Made by a program: the position numbers and the translations under genes
Shown: piece after piece, positions 51,587-59,788 of the stretch
Layout: each line of letters starts with the position of its first letter
How positions within the stretch are numbered: the first letter of the stretch is position 1
Notes under the pieces: model-generated
The model's input: the letters and a program-made list of their open reading frames with translations, nothing else
Told to the model about the DNA's origin: nothing
Database searches by the model: none
Source of the DNA: Gammaproteobacteria bacterium UBA2675
GTDB taxonomy: Bacteria; Pseudomonadota; Gammaproteobacteria; Pseudomonadales; Pseudohongiellaceae
DNA length: 64,000 nucleotides
NCBI GenBank assembly: GCA_002354805.1
Contig: DEMH01000009.1
Coordinates: 248,001 to 312,000, forward strand
Direction: 5' to 3'

Positions 51587-52368
51587 AACATGCCCGCTGA
51601 TTTGCCCAGCACTTCAACTGAAGCATGCGCGTCACTGGCACGGCCAGCGATCGCGGCACAGACATGCAAGGGCAGCAGGTGCTCCTCACGCGGGTGGCAG
51701 AACCTGGCATAAGGTGCCTGTTGCCACTCGATGAGTTGCTGCCTGCGTTCGCTCTCGCTTAGTTCCCCAGAGCTGCATATTTTTGTCAGCCAATCTTCAA
51801 ATGCGATGTTCATTTCTCTGGCCGACCTGTCATCCGGCGCCCGGAATGCCGTCATGTTATGAAACGAAAAGCCTGAACCAATCACCAGCAGCCTGTCGAC
51901 CTCAAGTGACTGCAGGGCTTCACCGATACGCCAGTGCAAAGCTGCATCCAGGCTTTTGTCCAGCGACAGTTGCACGCAGGGTATGTTGGCCTGTGGGTAC
52001 ATCAGTTTTAGTGGCACAAACACACCGTGGTCCAGACCACGCTCGCCATCCATTCGTGCTTCAATGCCGGCATTCTGCAATGCCTGTGTGACCTGCTGCG
52101 CCAGTTCGGGCGAACCGGGGCAGGGGTAGGCAATTTCGTAAGACTCGCGCGGAAACCCGTAGTAGTCATAGATCAGTCCGGGGTGCGGGGCGGATGTAAC
52201 GGTTGGCGTGTCTGCCTCCCAGTGCGCGCTGATGACCAGAATCGCATCCGGTCGGTTCAGCGTATCCGGCAATGCCTGCAGGTAGTCCACCAGTTCCCTG
52301 TGCCCCTGGTCGCCCAGCAGTGGCAGTGGGCCACCACCGTGCGATAAAAATACAATCTGTTTTTCCAT
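51574..52368 (-). CDS. ygiD: YgiD-like extradiol dioxygenase (DODA type)
   Basis: The 264-residue protein belongs to the LigB-like extradiol dioxygenases, the branch of 4,5-DOPA dioxygenase. Metal-site His residues are in SHGGGP, ISAHWEA and GSGFSFHNM, with a late HPREEHLLPLHV. The start ATG follows GGAGAG. It is read after doxX across 117 bases with a strong hairpin, and the pair lies divergent from a LysR regulator, a common layout for doxX-dioxygenase genes that respond to aromatic or redox stress. Confidence 0.9.
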   Translation of the reverse strand: MEKQIVFLSHGGGPLPLLGDQGHRELVDYLQALPDTLNRPDAILVISAHWEADTPTVTSAPHPGLIYDYYGFPRESYEIAYPCPGSPELAQQVTQALQNAGIEARMDGERGLDHGVFVPLKLMYPQANIPCVQLSLDKSLDAALHWRIGEALQSLEVDRLLVIGSGFSFHNMTAFRAPDDRSAREMNIAFEDWLTKICSSGELSESERRQQLIEWQQAPYARFCHPREEHLLPLHVCAAIAGRASDAHASVEVLGKSAGMFHWL

Positions 52369-52433
52369 GAGTTTCTCTCCCGCTCAGGTCTGAACTTTCT
52401 AACCCCTCAAGCAGACAACGGTGTCCATCCGGC

Positions 52434-52468
52434 CCCTGCCACTATGTCACATGATGTGAGTGGCAGGG
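52434..52468. other. 10-bp inverted repeat between doxX and the ygiD-like gene
   Basis: CCCTGCCACT and AGTGGCAGGG are perfectly paired, with a second small hairpin (CACAT-G-ATGTG) inside the loop. No T run follows on either strand, so it may be an RNA structure that sets relative expression rather than a full terminator. Confidence 0.55.
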
Positions 52469-52485
52469 TGGCGATGTAATTCAGG

Positions 52486-52932
52486 TCAGGCAAGTCTATT
52501 CCGCAGCGCACTGTCCAGGCTCAATGTGCCTGCACCCTGGATCGCAAGTGCCAGCGTGGCTGCGAGCAGCGTCAGCGCATATTCATAACCGTTGTTGGAC
52601 ATAAAAAGACCGTTACCAATGTGTGCGCTGAATAGCGCTACCACCATCGTGAATGCCGAAACCAAGGCAGCGGGGCGTGTCAGCAGACCCAGAATCAGCG
52701 CCAGGCCACCGAAAAATTCGGCACTGCCGGCCAGCAGCGCCATCAGATAACCAGGCTCCAGTCCAAGGCTGCTCATGAACTGGCCGGTTCCTTCCAGGCC
52801 ATAACCACCAAACCAGCCAAACAGTTTTTGTGCACCGTGGGCCACCAGGATAATACCAACCGGCACTCGCAGTACCAGTGCGGCCAGACCGGCGTTGCTG
52901 CTCAGTGTTCGTTGAATCAGTGCGTTGTCCAT
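52486..52932 (-). CDS. DoxX-family membrane protein
   Basis: The 148-residue protein has four hydrophobic helices, with the DoxX pattern LRVPVGIILVAHGAQKLFGWFGG near the start and AEFFGGLALILGLLTRPAAL in the middle. Members are linked to redox and thiol balance and often accompany dioxygenase genes; the exact activity is unclear. It is transcribed away from the LysR gene across about 154 bases. Confidence 0.9.
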   Translation of the reverse strand: MDNALIQRTLSSNAGLAALVLRVPVGIILVAHGAQKLFGWFGGYGLEGTGQFMSSLGLEPGYLMALLAGSAEFFGGLALILGLLTRPAALVSAFTMVVALFSAHIGNGLFMSNNGYEYALTLLAATLALAIQGAGTLSLDSALRNRLA

Positions 52933-53086
52933 GTCAAACCTCCAGGTTTGTCAGTCATGTCGCCTGCCCGATGCAGGCGCGATATTGATGATTCTTACTT
53001 TACTAGCAACAAGAGCGTCGATTAAGATGAGCATTATTGAGATACTAACAACGAAGTGTTGATAATAGGCTGGGAGGCCTCAGAGC

Positions 53087-53965
53087 GTGGACAGGATCGA
53101 AACCATGCGGGCGTTTGTGGCCGTTGCCCGGCAAAGCAGCTTCAGTCAGGCGGCTGATCGACTGCAGCTATCGCCCCAGCTGGTCAGTAAATACGTGTCC
53201 CGGCTGGAAGAAACCCTCGGCGTACGCCTGCTAAACCGCAGCACCCGGCGGGTCAGCCTGACAGAGGCAGGCCGTGTCTATCTGCTGCGCGCCGAAGAGC
53301 TGCTGGAAAGTTTTGATGATATTCAGCACCAGCTCGGCGACCTGCAGACTTCGGCGCGTGGTGAGTTGCGAATCAGCGCCCCGGTCTCCTTTGCCAGCCG
53401 GCACATGGGACGGTTGATTGCCAGCTTTCAGGCCGCACACCCAGGGGTAACGGTTGACCTGCAACTCAATGACCGCAAAGTGGATATCGTTGATGAAGGA
53501 TTTGACGTCGCGATCCGCATTGGTCGGCTTAAAAGCTCCTCGCTGATTGCCAGATACCTGGCGCCGGTGCAGCTGGTGTTCTGTGCATCACCCGATTACT
53601 TGAAGGAGCATGGTCAGCCGGAAACACCGGCTCAATTGCAGACCCACCGCTGTCTGGGCTACAGCTATATGGAGCAACCACCGGATATATGGCCGGATGC
53701 CGGCAACGTTATCAGGTCCAATAATGGTGACTTGCTGGTGCAGTGTGCGATTGAGGGAGCCGGCATTGCACTGCAACCCACCTTTATCGCTGGCGATGCG
53801 CTGGCCGCTGGGCAACTGGTACCGATTCTGCATGAATTCACACCGGAACCGTTTGGACTGTATGCGGTATACGCGCACCGCACCCTGCTGGCCAGCAAGG
53901 TGCGCACTTTTGTAGATTTTATGGGTGGTTACTTTGGCGAGATACCTTACTGGGACCGCTACTGA
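53087..53965 (+). CDS. LysR-family transcriptional regulator
   Basis: The 292-residue protein has an N-terminal winged helix-turn-helix (FVAVARQSSFSQAADRLQLSPQLVSKYVSRLEETLGVRLLNRSTRRVSLT) and a LysR substrate-binding domain. It belongs to the CrgA/AaeR-type branch that usually controls a divergent gene. GTG is the start, with GGAGG about 10 bases upstream. The likely targets are doxX and the ygiD-like gene on the other side of the gap. Confidence 0.93.
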   Translation: MDRIETMRAFVAVARQSSFSQAADRLQLSPQLVSKYVSRLEETLGVRLLNRSTRRVSLTEAGRVYLLRAEELLESFDDIQHQLGDLQTSARGELRISAPVSFASRHMGRLIASFQAAHPGVTVDLQLNDRKVDIVDEGFDVAIRIGRLKSSSLIARYLAPVQLVFCASPDYLKEHGQPETPAQLQTHRCLGYSYMEQPPDIWPDAGNVIRSNNGDLLVQCAIEGAGIALQPTFIAGDALAAGQLVPILHEFTPEPFGLYAVYAHRTLLASKVRTFVDFMGGYFGEIPYWDRY

Positions 53966-54062
53966 CAAGCGCTACCGCTGTGGTCAGACAGCCCGATGGC
54001 GAGAAGCTTACAACGTGATCAACGCCATGACGTCCAACAGTGGATACTGCCCTTTCGCTGCT

Positions 54063-54497
54063 TCACGACAGAACCTGAACACCTGACGCGACAAATTGAT
54101 ATTCCACAATCGGCTCGGTGACCGTCGTGGGATCGCCGCCAGCGTCTTCAATCACATGCTTACTGTCTTCCAGGCTCAGCTCAGTTTTTTCCATCGTACC
54201 TTCGACCCGAACCTGCTTGCCCCGAATGGAAAATGGCACAAAAAAGCCGTAATCCTTGAAGGTCACGCGGACATCGCCAGCATCGCTGGAGAAGCCCAGC
54301 CAGCAGCCTTTGGCCTGGCAGACCGAAGTTACCTCGGCCTCCAGCAGCATGACATCCTGACTGCCAGCTTCCACAGCGGCGATGGCGTCAGGGACGGATT
54401 TAGCGGGACCGCTACCGACAGCGGCGCCGTATTGCTCCGCATGCGAGACGCTCGACCAAAGGAGCAACAGACTTGCAATTACAATCAGGTTTTTCAT
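54063..54497 (-). CDS. DUF4920 family secreted protein
   Basis: The 144-residue protein has a signal peptide ending SSVSHAEQY and the DUF4920 pattern: EVTSVCQAKGCWLGF, VRVTFKDYGFFVPF and VEGTMEKTELSLEDSKHV. The two cysteines in CxxxGCW could bind a metal or form a disulfide. The function is unknown. The ATG at 54497, preceded by GGAGG, gives a clean signal; a Fur-like box lies about 50 bases upstream. Confidence 0.87.
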   Translation of the reverse strand: MKNLIVIASLLLLWSSVSHAEQYGAAVGSGPAKSVPDAIAAVEAGSQDVMLLEAEVTSVCQAKGCWLGFSSDAGDVRVTFKDYGFFVPFSIRGKQVRVEGTMEKTELSLEDSKHVIEDAGGDPTTVTEPIVEYQFVASGVQVLS

Positions 54498-54547
54498 GGC
54501 AGCCTCCAGAATATCCGGATTATAAATTGCCATTCTATGGTGATGTT

Positions 54548-54566
54548 GTAAACAATTATCATTAGC
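54548..54566 (-). promoter_or_regulatory. possible Fur box upstream of the DUF4920 gene
   Basis: The minus strand reads GCTAATGATAATTGTTTAC, which matches 14 of 19 bases of the Fur consensus GATAATGATAATCATTATC. It is placed 51 bases before the start, as a repressor operator would be. Confidence 0.45.
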
Positions 54567-54623
54567 GGCCAATATCCCGATGACACTTACTCAATTACCC
54601 AGACGCAAGCAGTCACGTGGCGC

Positions 54624-54651
54624 TTTGCGCATGCAGCAAGTTTGATATAGT
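54624..54651 (+). promoter_or_regulatory. sigma-70 promoter of the MgtC/DUF4010 gene
   Basis: TTTGCG and TATAGT are separated by 16 bases, about 32 bases before the start at 54684. Confidence 0.5.
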
Positions 54652-54683
54652 GCGACGACAGTACCCATCGGAATCCCTGCCCC

Positions 54684-55946
54684 ATGATTCTTGCCGACTA
54701 CCAACTGGCTCTTAATTTGACCGCCGCCCTGGCCATTGGCCTGCTGGTGGGGCTTGAGCGTGGCTGGCGCAATCGCAATGACGAGGAAGGAAGCCGTGTC
54801 GCCGGTTTGCGCACGTTTTCAATTATTGGCCTTTTGGGTGGTGTGTCGGCGCTGACAGCCGAACAGTGGGGGCCGGTTATAGTGGTCTCTGTTTTTCTGG
54901 CAGTTGCCTTGCTGGTTGCTGCTTCGCACGTGATGGAAGTCATAGCCAACCAGGACAGGGGCACGACCACCGCCTTTGCGATGCTGCTGACCTTTATGCT
55001 GGCAGCCTGGGCGGCCTCGGGACAGCCAGTGATTGCTCTGGCTGTGGCAACGGTGCTGGTCGCTGTTCTGGCCTACAAACGTGTGTTGCATGGCTGGCTG
55101 CGTAACGTTACCGAGCAGGAAATATCCTCAAGCATTACTTTGCTGTTGATTTCTGTGGTGATGCTGCCGCTGCTGCCCAACCAGGGCTATGGACCCTGGG
55201 AGGCGCTGAATCCCTACTGGATCTGGTGGATGGTGGTATTGATCTGCGGTCTTTCGTTTGTTGGTTACATTGCCGTCAAACTGACTGGCGCACGTATGGG
55301 TGTGCTGATCACGGCACTGGCCGGGGCGCTGGCGTCATCCACTGCCGTCACCGTCACGCTGGCCAATTTCTGTCGCCAGGCGTCCGGCAAGCATCTGTAT
55401 ATTGCCGGCATTCTGCTCGCGGGCAGCGTCATGTTTGTGCGGGTGCTGATCGAAGTGTTTGTAGTGAACGTAGCGCTGCTGCCGCTGGTGGCTCTGCCAC
55501 TGGGTCTGATGGCTGCCGGCATGGTCATTACAGCAGGCGTCTTCTGGCGCAACCACCAGCAGGCGCCCGCGGATCTGTCAGAAAAATTTAGCCCGCCAAA
55601 CCCGCTGCAACTGATGACCGCCATCAAGTTTGGCCTGTTGCTGGCCGTGATTCTGCTGCTGTCGCGCGCGCTGGTGGACTGGTTCGGCGACAGTGGCATT
55701 TATCTACTGGCGCTGGTGTCCGGGCTGATGGATGTGGATGCGATTACCCTGTCTCTTTCGCGGATGGCGCAGGGGGATATTGCGCCTGAGGTGGCGGCTA
55801 CCGGCATACTGATCGCTGCGGTCACCAATACACTGGTGAAGGGAGCCATCTTTGCGTTTATTGTCGGTTTCAAACACAATCTCTGGCTGATCGGTGTGCT
55901 GCTGCTGGCTTTGGCTCCGGGCCTGCTGGTGGGGTTATTGCTTTAG
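54684..55946 (+). CDS. MgtC/SapB-family membrane protein with DUF4010 domain
   Basis: This 420-residue protein has two parts: an MgtC-type N-terminal region of about 130 residues (LALNLTAALAIGLLVGLERGWRNR ... AGLRTFSIIGLLGGV) and a DUF4010 part with about eight more hydrophobic helices (GLMDVDAITLSLSRMAQGD). Proteins of this kind are inner-membrane and of unproven transport function; MgtC itself is linked to magnesium limitation and ATP synthase control. It has its own promoter. Confidence 0.9.
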   Translation: MILADYQLALNLTAALAIGLLVGLERGWRNRNDEEGSRVAGLRTFSIIGLLGGVSALTAEQWGPVIVVSVFLAVALLVAASHVMEVIANQDRGTTTAFAMLLTFMLAAWAASGQPVIALAVATVLVAVLAYKRVLHGWLRNVTEQEISSSITLLLISVVMLPLLPNQGYGPWEALNPYWIWWMVVLICGLSFVGYIAVKLTGARMGVLITALAGALASSTAVTVTLANFCRQASGKHLYIAGILLAGSVMFVRVLIEVFVVNVALLPLVALPLGLMAAGMVITAGVFWRNHQQAPADLSEKFSPPNPLQLMTAIKFGLLLAVILLLSRALVDWFGDSGIYLLALVSGLMDVDAITLSLSRMAQGDIAPEVAATGILIAAVTNTLVKGAIFAFIVGFKHNLWLIGVLLLALAPGLLVGLLL

Positions 55947-55996
55947 CTGAACGTTGTTATCGACACAAATAAACCAACAAAAATAAAGAGAGCGCC

Positions 55997-57454
55997 ATGG
56001 ACAATCGATTCACGCCACGTAATGCCTTTGCACTGACATTCTTTTGCGCGAGCCTGTGCCAGACCGCCGTGGCCCAACCTGTAGCAGAACTGCCTGGCCA
56101 GGCGCAGGCGGCAGACGGCAATTACATCACCTGGCATGAACACGTGATTGACGATCCGGCTGATGTTGATTTTGTCCTTAGTGGCGGCGATGGCCTGGTC
56201 ATGGCTGACATCGATGGCGACGGCTACAACGATTTCATCTCCGTTCACGAGTCCGATTCCAGTTACGACTCGGCCAGCTTTACGCCGGGTTTTGAGGCGC
56301 CACCAGAGGGCTATGTTCGCATTGCCTTCGGTGCCGCCGATGCTCAGCAATGGCATAACATCACAGTCGCCGAAGGCCTTGATGCCGCCGCCCCGGAAGA
56401 CGTCGCCGTGGCAGATATCAATGGTGACGGTCATCCTGATCTGGTGGTGGCCGCCGAGCTTTCACATATCCTCTATCTGCAAAACCCTGGCGGCTCTGCC
56501 AGCCGCAACACAGTCTGGCCACGTCTGAAACTTCCCATGACCGAAGGGCGTGGCAGTTATATCCGCGTATTTGCGGCTGACCTGGATGGTGATGGCCAGC
56601 CCGAGCTGATCGCACCCAACAAGGGCGCCCAGATTCCCGGACCGGACGATTTTGCAGTCTCACATCCGGTGTCCGTGTTTAAAGTGATGGGTGACCCGTT
56701 ACAGGGAGAGAACTGGCAGGAGATCGAACTGGGTCGCTACAGCATTCCGCAAAACTCCGAGCCAGTGGACCTGGATGTTGATGGCGATATGGACATTGTG
56801 ATTGGCACGCGCGGCGAGGACCGGCTGGCCTGGTTCGAAAATCCCGGTGATGGCACGCTTAACTTTATCGAGCACGCCATTGGCATCAACGGCGCACGCA
56901 TGGCGGGTTTCAATCTGGCCTATGCAGATCTGAATGGCGATGGGCGGCTGGACATCATCGGACCAGCGACCGGCAGCACCGGCACTGGCCTGGCCTGGAT
57001 AGCCCAGCCCGAACGCGTCGGTGACGCCTGGAATGCCCACTTTATTGGCAGCATTGCCCCGGATTCACTGATCAGCGTGGCCGCCGCCGACATCAACGGG
57101 GATGGGTTCACAGACTTTCTGGTGGGCAGCTACAGTCGTGGTGATCGCGAATCTGATGACGCCAGCACAACGGTTAACGATCCGCTGGGTCGCCTGAGCT
57201 GGTTCGAAAATCCGGGCGATATGTCCGCAAACTGGGTGCGCCACGACATCTCCCGCCGCAAACGCGGCATGTTCGACAAATTCATCGTGGTAGATATGGA
57301 TGACGACGGCGACATTGATTTTGTCGGCACTCGTGGCAACAGCTATCCCTATGACGGCGTATTCTGGCTTGAGCAGCGACGCATGGCATCGCCGGCACCA
57401 CGCTTTGTCAGAGCGCGCGAACAGGACAGTGACGAAGTGGGTTTGCCAGAGTGA
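55997..57454 (+). CDS. secreted FG-GAP/VCBS repeat protein
   Basis: The 485-residue protein has a signal peptide ending QTAVAQPV and seven repeats with calcium-loop patterns of the integrin FG-GAP type: ADIDGDGYNDF, ADINGDGHPDLV, ADLDGDGQPELI, DLDVDGDMDIV, ADLNGDGRLDII, ADINGDGFTDFL and VDMDDDGDIDFV. Seven such repeats fit a seven-bladed propeller. No catalytic domain is attached, so the likely role is binding or adhesion outside the cell. Confidence 0.88.
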   Translation: MDNRFTPRNAFALTFFCASLCQTAVAQPVAELPGQAQAADGNYITWHEHVIDDPADVDFVLSGGDGLVMADIDGDGYNDFISVHESDSSYDSASFTPGFEAPPEGYVRIAFGAADAQQWHNITVAEGLDAAAPEDVAVADINGDGHPDLVVAAELSHILYLQNPGGSASRNTVWPRLKLPMTEGRGSYIRVFAADLDGDGQPELIAPNKGAQIPGPDDFAVSHPVSVFKVMGDPLQGENWQEIELGRYSIPQNSEPVDLDVDGDMDIVIGTRGEDRLAWFENPGDGTLNFIEHAIGINGARMAGFNLAYADLNGDGRLDIIGPATGSTGTGLAWIAQPERVGDAWNAHFIGSIAPDSLISVAAADINGDGFTDFLVGSYSRGDRESDDASTTVNDPLGRLSWFENPGDMSANWVRHDISRRKRGMFDKFIVVDMDDDGDIDFVGTRGNSYPYDGVFWLEQRRMASPAPRFVRAREQDSDEVGLPE

Positions 57455-57455
57455 T

Positions 57456-57469
57456 TACACTTGATTACA
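57456..57469 (+). promoter_or_regulatory. RstA-like response-regulator box upstream of mipA
   Basis: TACACTTGATTACA matches the E. coli RstA box TACATNTNGTTACA at 10 of 12 defined bases. It lies about 88 bases before the first gene of a cluster that includes an OmpR-type regulator. A near copy lies at 61100-61113. Confidence 0.55.
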
Positions 57470-57556
57470 AATCAGCATAAAATCCCATACAAATTCGGGT
57501 AGCCAGAGTGGATACACTGTGCCCGTGATCCATTATGCCTTCGCAAGTGAGCCATC

Positions 57557-58555
57557 TTGACACGACTTTTGTTCTTGTTTACCTCATCGGTACTTAGCTG
57601 CACGCCTGGTCGCTGTGCCACGCGTTCGTGGTGCAGCGGCTTTTTTTGTGTGGCACTGCTGTGGCTGGGATTAACGCTGCCTGTTTTTGTGCAGAGCGAA
57701 ACCGCCGACGATGCTGGATTTGTAGAAGAAAGTCCATGGACATTTGGCATCGCAGCAGGTTACGGACGACGTGACAACCCCTTTGTTGGTTCCGACGATA
57801 TCAAACTGAATGCCATTGTGGACCTGGCCTGGTATGGCGAGCGCTGGTTTTTCGACAATGGCGACGTCGGATTCACCCTGCACCAGGCGGAGCAGTTCTC
57901 AACGAGTCTGCTGACTACCTTTGACAACGAACGCAACTACTACAGCTACCTGAGCAATGGCAGCTCCGGTCTGGATCTGTCCAGCCTGAAATCGATTGCG
58001 CTGGACAAGGGTTTGGGTGGCATGGGCATCGCCGGGGTTGACGGTGGTGAGCTGGACGCTTTGGGGGTCGAAGAGCTTGAGGACCTGGTTTTCAAAGATC
58101 AGGACACATCACTGCCAGAGCGTGACTTTGCGGTGAACTCGGGCATCGAATTTTTGTATATCAGTCAGTGGGGTGACCTGCAGGCGCAACTGCTGACCGA
58201 TGTCAGCGGCACGCACCGCGGCGAACAGGTCTGGCTTGCCTACTCCTATCCATGGATAACACGTACCAGCGAATTCAGTCTGACACTGGGCGTGGAATGG
58301 AAAAGCAGTGATCTGGTGGATTACTACTATGGTGTAACGCGCGATGAAGCGATAGATGGGCGCCCAGCCTATACAGGGCGTGCAGAAATAAATTCAGTCA
58401 TTCGTTTTTCGGCCAGCCGCGCCCTGAGCAAGCGCTGGCGACTGGTTGGTGTTGTAGAGCGGGCATACCTTGGCAAAAACATACGGTACAGTCCCATTAT
58501 CGAGCGAGGTCGCGTGAGCACGGCGTTCATCGGCATTTATTACAAATTCCTGTAA
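57557..58555 (+). CDS. MipA/OmpV-family outer-membrane protein
   Basis: The 332-residue protein has a hydrophobic signal (SGFFCVALLWLGLTLPVFVQS) and the MipA/OmpV beta-barrel pattern: FGIAAGYGRRDNPFVGSDD, aromatic-ending strands such as VWLAYSYPWI, and a C-terminal FIGIYYKFL ending in an aromatic residue as outer-membrane barrels do. The TTG at 57557 is a weak start, and an internal start nearer the signal core is possible. It leads a group with DUF3019 and a two-component system, an arrangement seen in other gammaproteobacteria. Confidence 0.88.
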   Translation: MTRLLFLFTSSVLSCTPGRCATRSWCSGFFCVALLWLGLTLPVFVQSETADDAGFVEESPWTFGIAAGYGRRDNPFVGSDDIKLNAIVDLAWYGERWFFDNGDVGFTLHQAEQFSTSLLTTFDNERNYYSYLSNGSSGLDLSSLKSIALDKGLGGMGIAGVDGGELDALGVEELEDLVFKDQDTSLPERDFAVNSGIEFLYISQWGDLQAQLLTDVSGTHRGEQVWLAYSYPWITRTSEFSLTLGVEWKSSDLVDYYYGVTRDEAIDGRPAYTGRAEINSVIRFSASRALSKRWRLVGVVERAYLGKNIRYSPIIERGRVSTAFIGIYYKFL

Positions 58556-58567
58556 TCGCGCTTCAGC

Positions 58568-59035
58568 ATGTTGACGAAATTCGCATGTTGCACGGTGATG
58601 TCAGACACGGTCTCAAATACTGTGGGGCCTGGCACGTCCTTAAAAATACCGGGTTTGATTCTTACTACCCTTTTGATGTTTTTGTCAGCCACTAGCGCTG
58701 CCGCGACTGACGATATTTCGCTGCAGGCGCGCCCTCAGTTGTGTGTGGTCCCACCGGGTGAACACTTGTGTTCAATGCAGTTGCAGCTGAGCTGGACGGC
58801 GCAGCGCGACAGAAACGTGTGCATAAGCCTCTCCCATCTGCCTGAGCCTTTACAGTGCTGGCAAACAGCGCAACAGGGAGACCACAGTGTTGAGTTCACT
58901 CACGATGCCAACATCACCGTGCGGTTGCAGGATGCACAAACCGGTCAGGTGCTTGCCGAGCTCGACATCCCGGTACTGAAACGTGATCTGCGCGACACGC
59001 GGCGGCGACGCAGACACGCCTGGAGTATATTCTGA
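58568..59035 (+). CDS. DUF3019 family secreted protein
   Basis: The 155-residue protein has a hydrophobic signal (LILTTLLMFLSATSAAATD) and the DUF3019 pattern LSWTAQRDRNVCISL followed by QCWQTAQQGDHSVEF, with four cysteines in the mature part that could pair. The function is unknown; the family sits with MipA and a regulator pair. The ATG at 58568 is used, but the ATG at 58598 is also plausible. The stop overlaps the response-regulator start by one base. Confidence 0.78.
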   Translation: MLTKFACCTVMSDTVSNTVGPGTSLKIPGLILTTLLMFLSATSAAATDDISLQARPQLCVVPPGEHLCSMQLQLSWTAQRDRNVCISLSHLPEPLQCWQTAQQGDHSVEFTHDANITVRLQDAQTGQVLAELDIPVLKRDLRDTRRRRRHAWSIF

Positions 59036-59781
59036 TGATTATTCAACCGACTTCCACGCATGACCAGGCCATCGAGTCGCCGACCAAGGTACGACTTCTG
59101 CTGATCGAGGATGATGTCCGACTGGCGAGCCTGGTACGCGACTATCTGGAGCAGGAAAATTTTTCCGTCAGCGTCCAGCATCGGGGCGATGCGGCGCTGT
59201 CCAGCTTTGATGCCAGTCAGGTGGATATTGTCATTCTCGATCTTATGCTGCCCGGCATGAATGGTTTGCAGATATGCACGGAACTGCGCAAGACATTCAG
59301 CGGCCCGATTCTGATCCTGACCGCCAAGAGCAGTGACATAGATCACGTGATGGGGCTAGAGCTGGGCGCGGATGATTTTGTCACCAAACCCATAGAGCCG
59401 CCGGTTCTGCTGGCACGTTTGCGGGCCTTGCTGCGGCGGTCACAGTCTGCTCCAGTGACAGTTGACCAGAAGCTGCTGGTGTTCGGCAAACTGCAGGTGG
59501 ACCTGCAGTCCCACCGTGTGGTGCTTGATGGCACGGACGTTGACCTGACCACCCAGGAGTTCGAACTGCTTGCCTATCTGGCGAAGAACGCAGGAACGGT
59601 GTTGAGCCGTGACGATATCTATAGCCAGATCCGCGGCATTGACTACGATGGACTGGACCGTTCGGTAGACGTGCGTATCTCCAGGTTGCGCAAGAAGCTG
59701 AAGGATAATGCGGAACATTCGTTCCGGATACGTACGATCTGGGGAAAAGGTTATTTGTTCGTAGCGTCGGCCTGGGAATAA
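59035..59781 (+). CDS. OmpR-type response regulator (RstA-like)
   Basis: The 248-residue protein has a receiver domain with acidic pocket IEDD (25-27), phosphoacceptor Asp69 (VILDLMLPG), the conserved Thr (LILTAKS) and Lys (VTKPIEPP), and a C-terminal winged-helix DNA-binding domain (LTTQEFELLAYLAKNAG ... RSVDVRISRLRKKL ... IRTIWGKGYLF). It is followed by its histidine kinase after seven bases. The boxes at 57456 and 61100 are its likely sites. Confidence 0.93.
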   Translation: MIIQPTSTHDQAIESPTKVRLLLIEDDVRLASLVRDYLEQENFSVSVQHRGDAALSSFDASQVDIVILDLMLPGMNGLQICTELRKTFSGPILILTAKSSDIDHVMGLELGADDFVTKPIEPPVLLARLRALLRRSQSAPVTVDQKLLVFGKLQVDLQSHRVVLDGTDVDLTTQEFELLAYLAKNAGTVLSRDDIYSQIRGIDYDGLDRSVDVRISRLRKKLKDNAEHSFRIRTIWGKGYLFVASAWE

Positions 59782-59788
59782 GAAGCTG

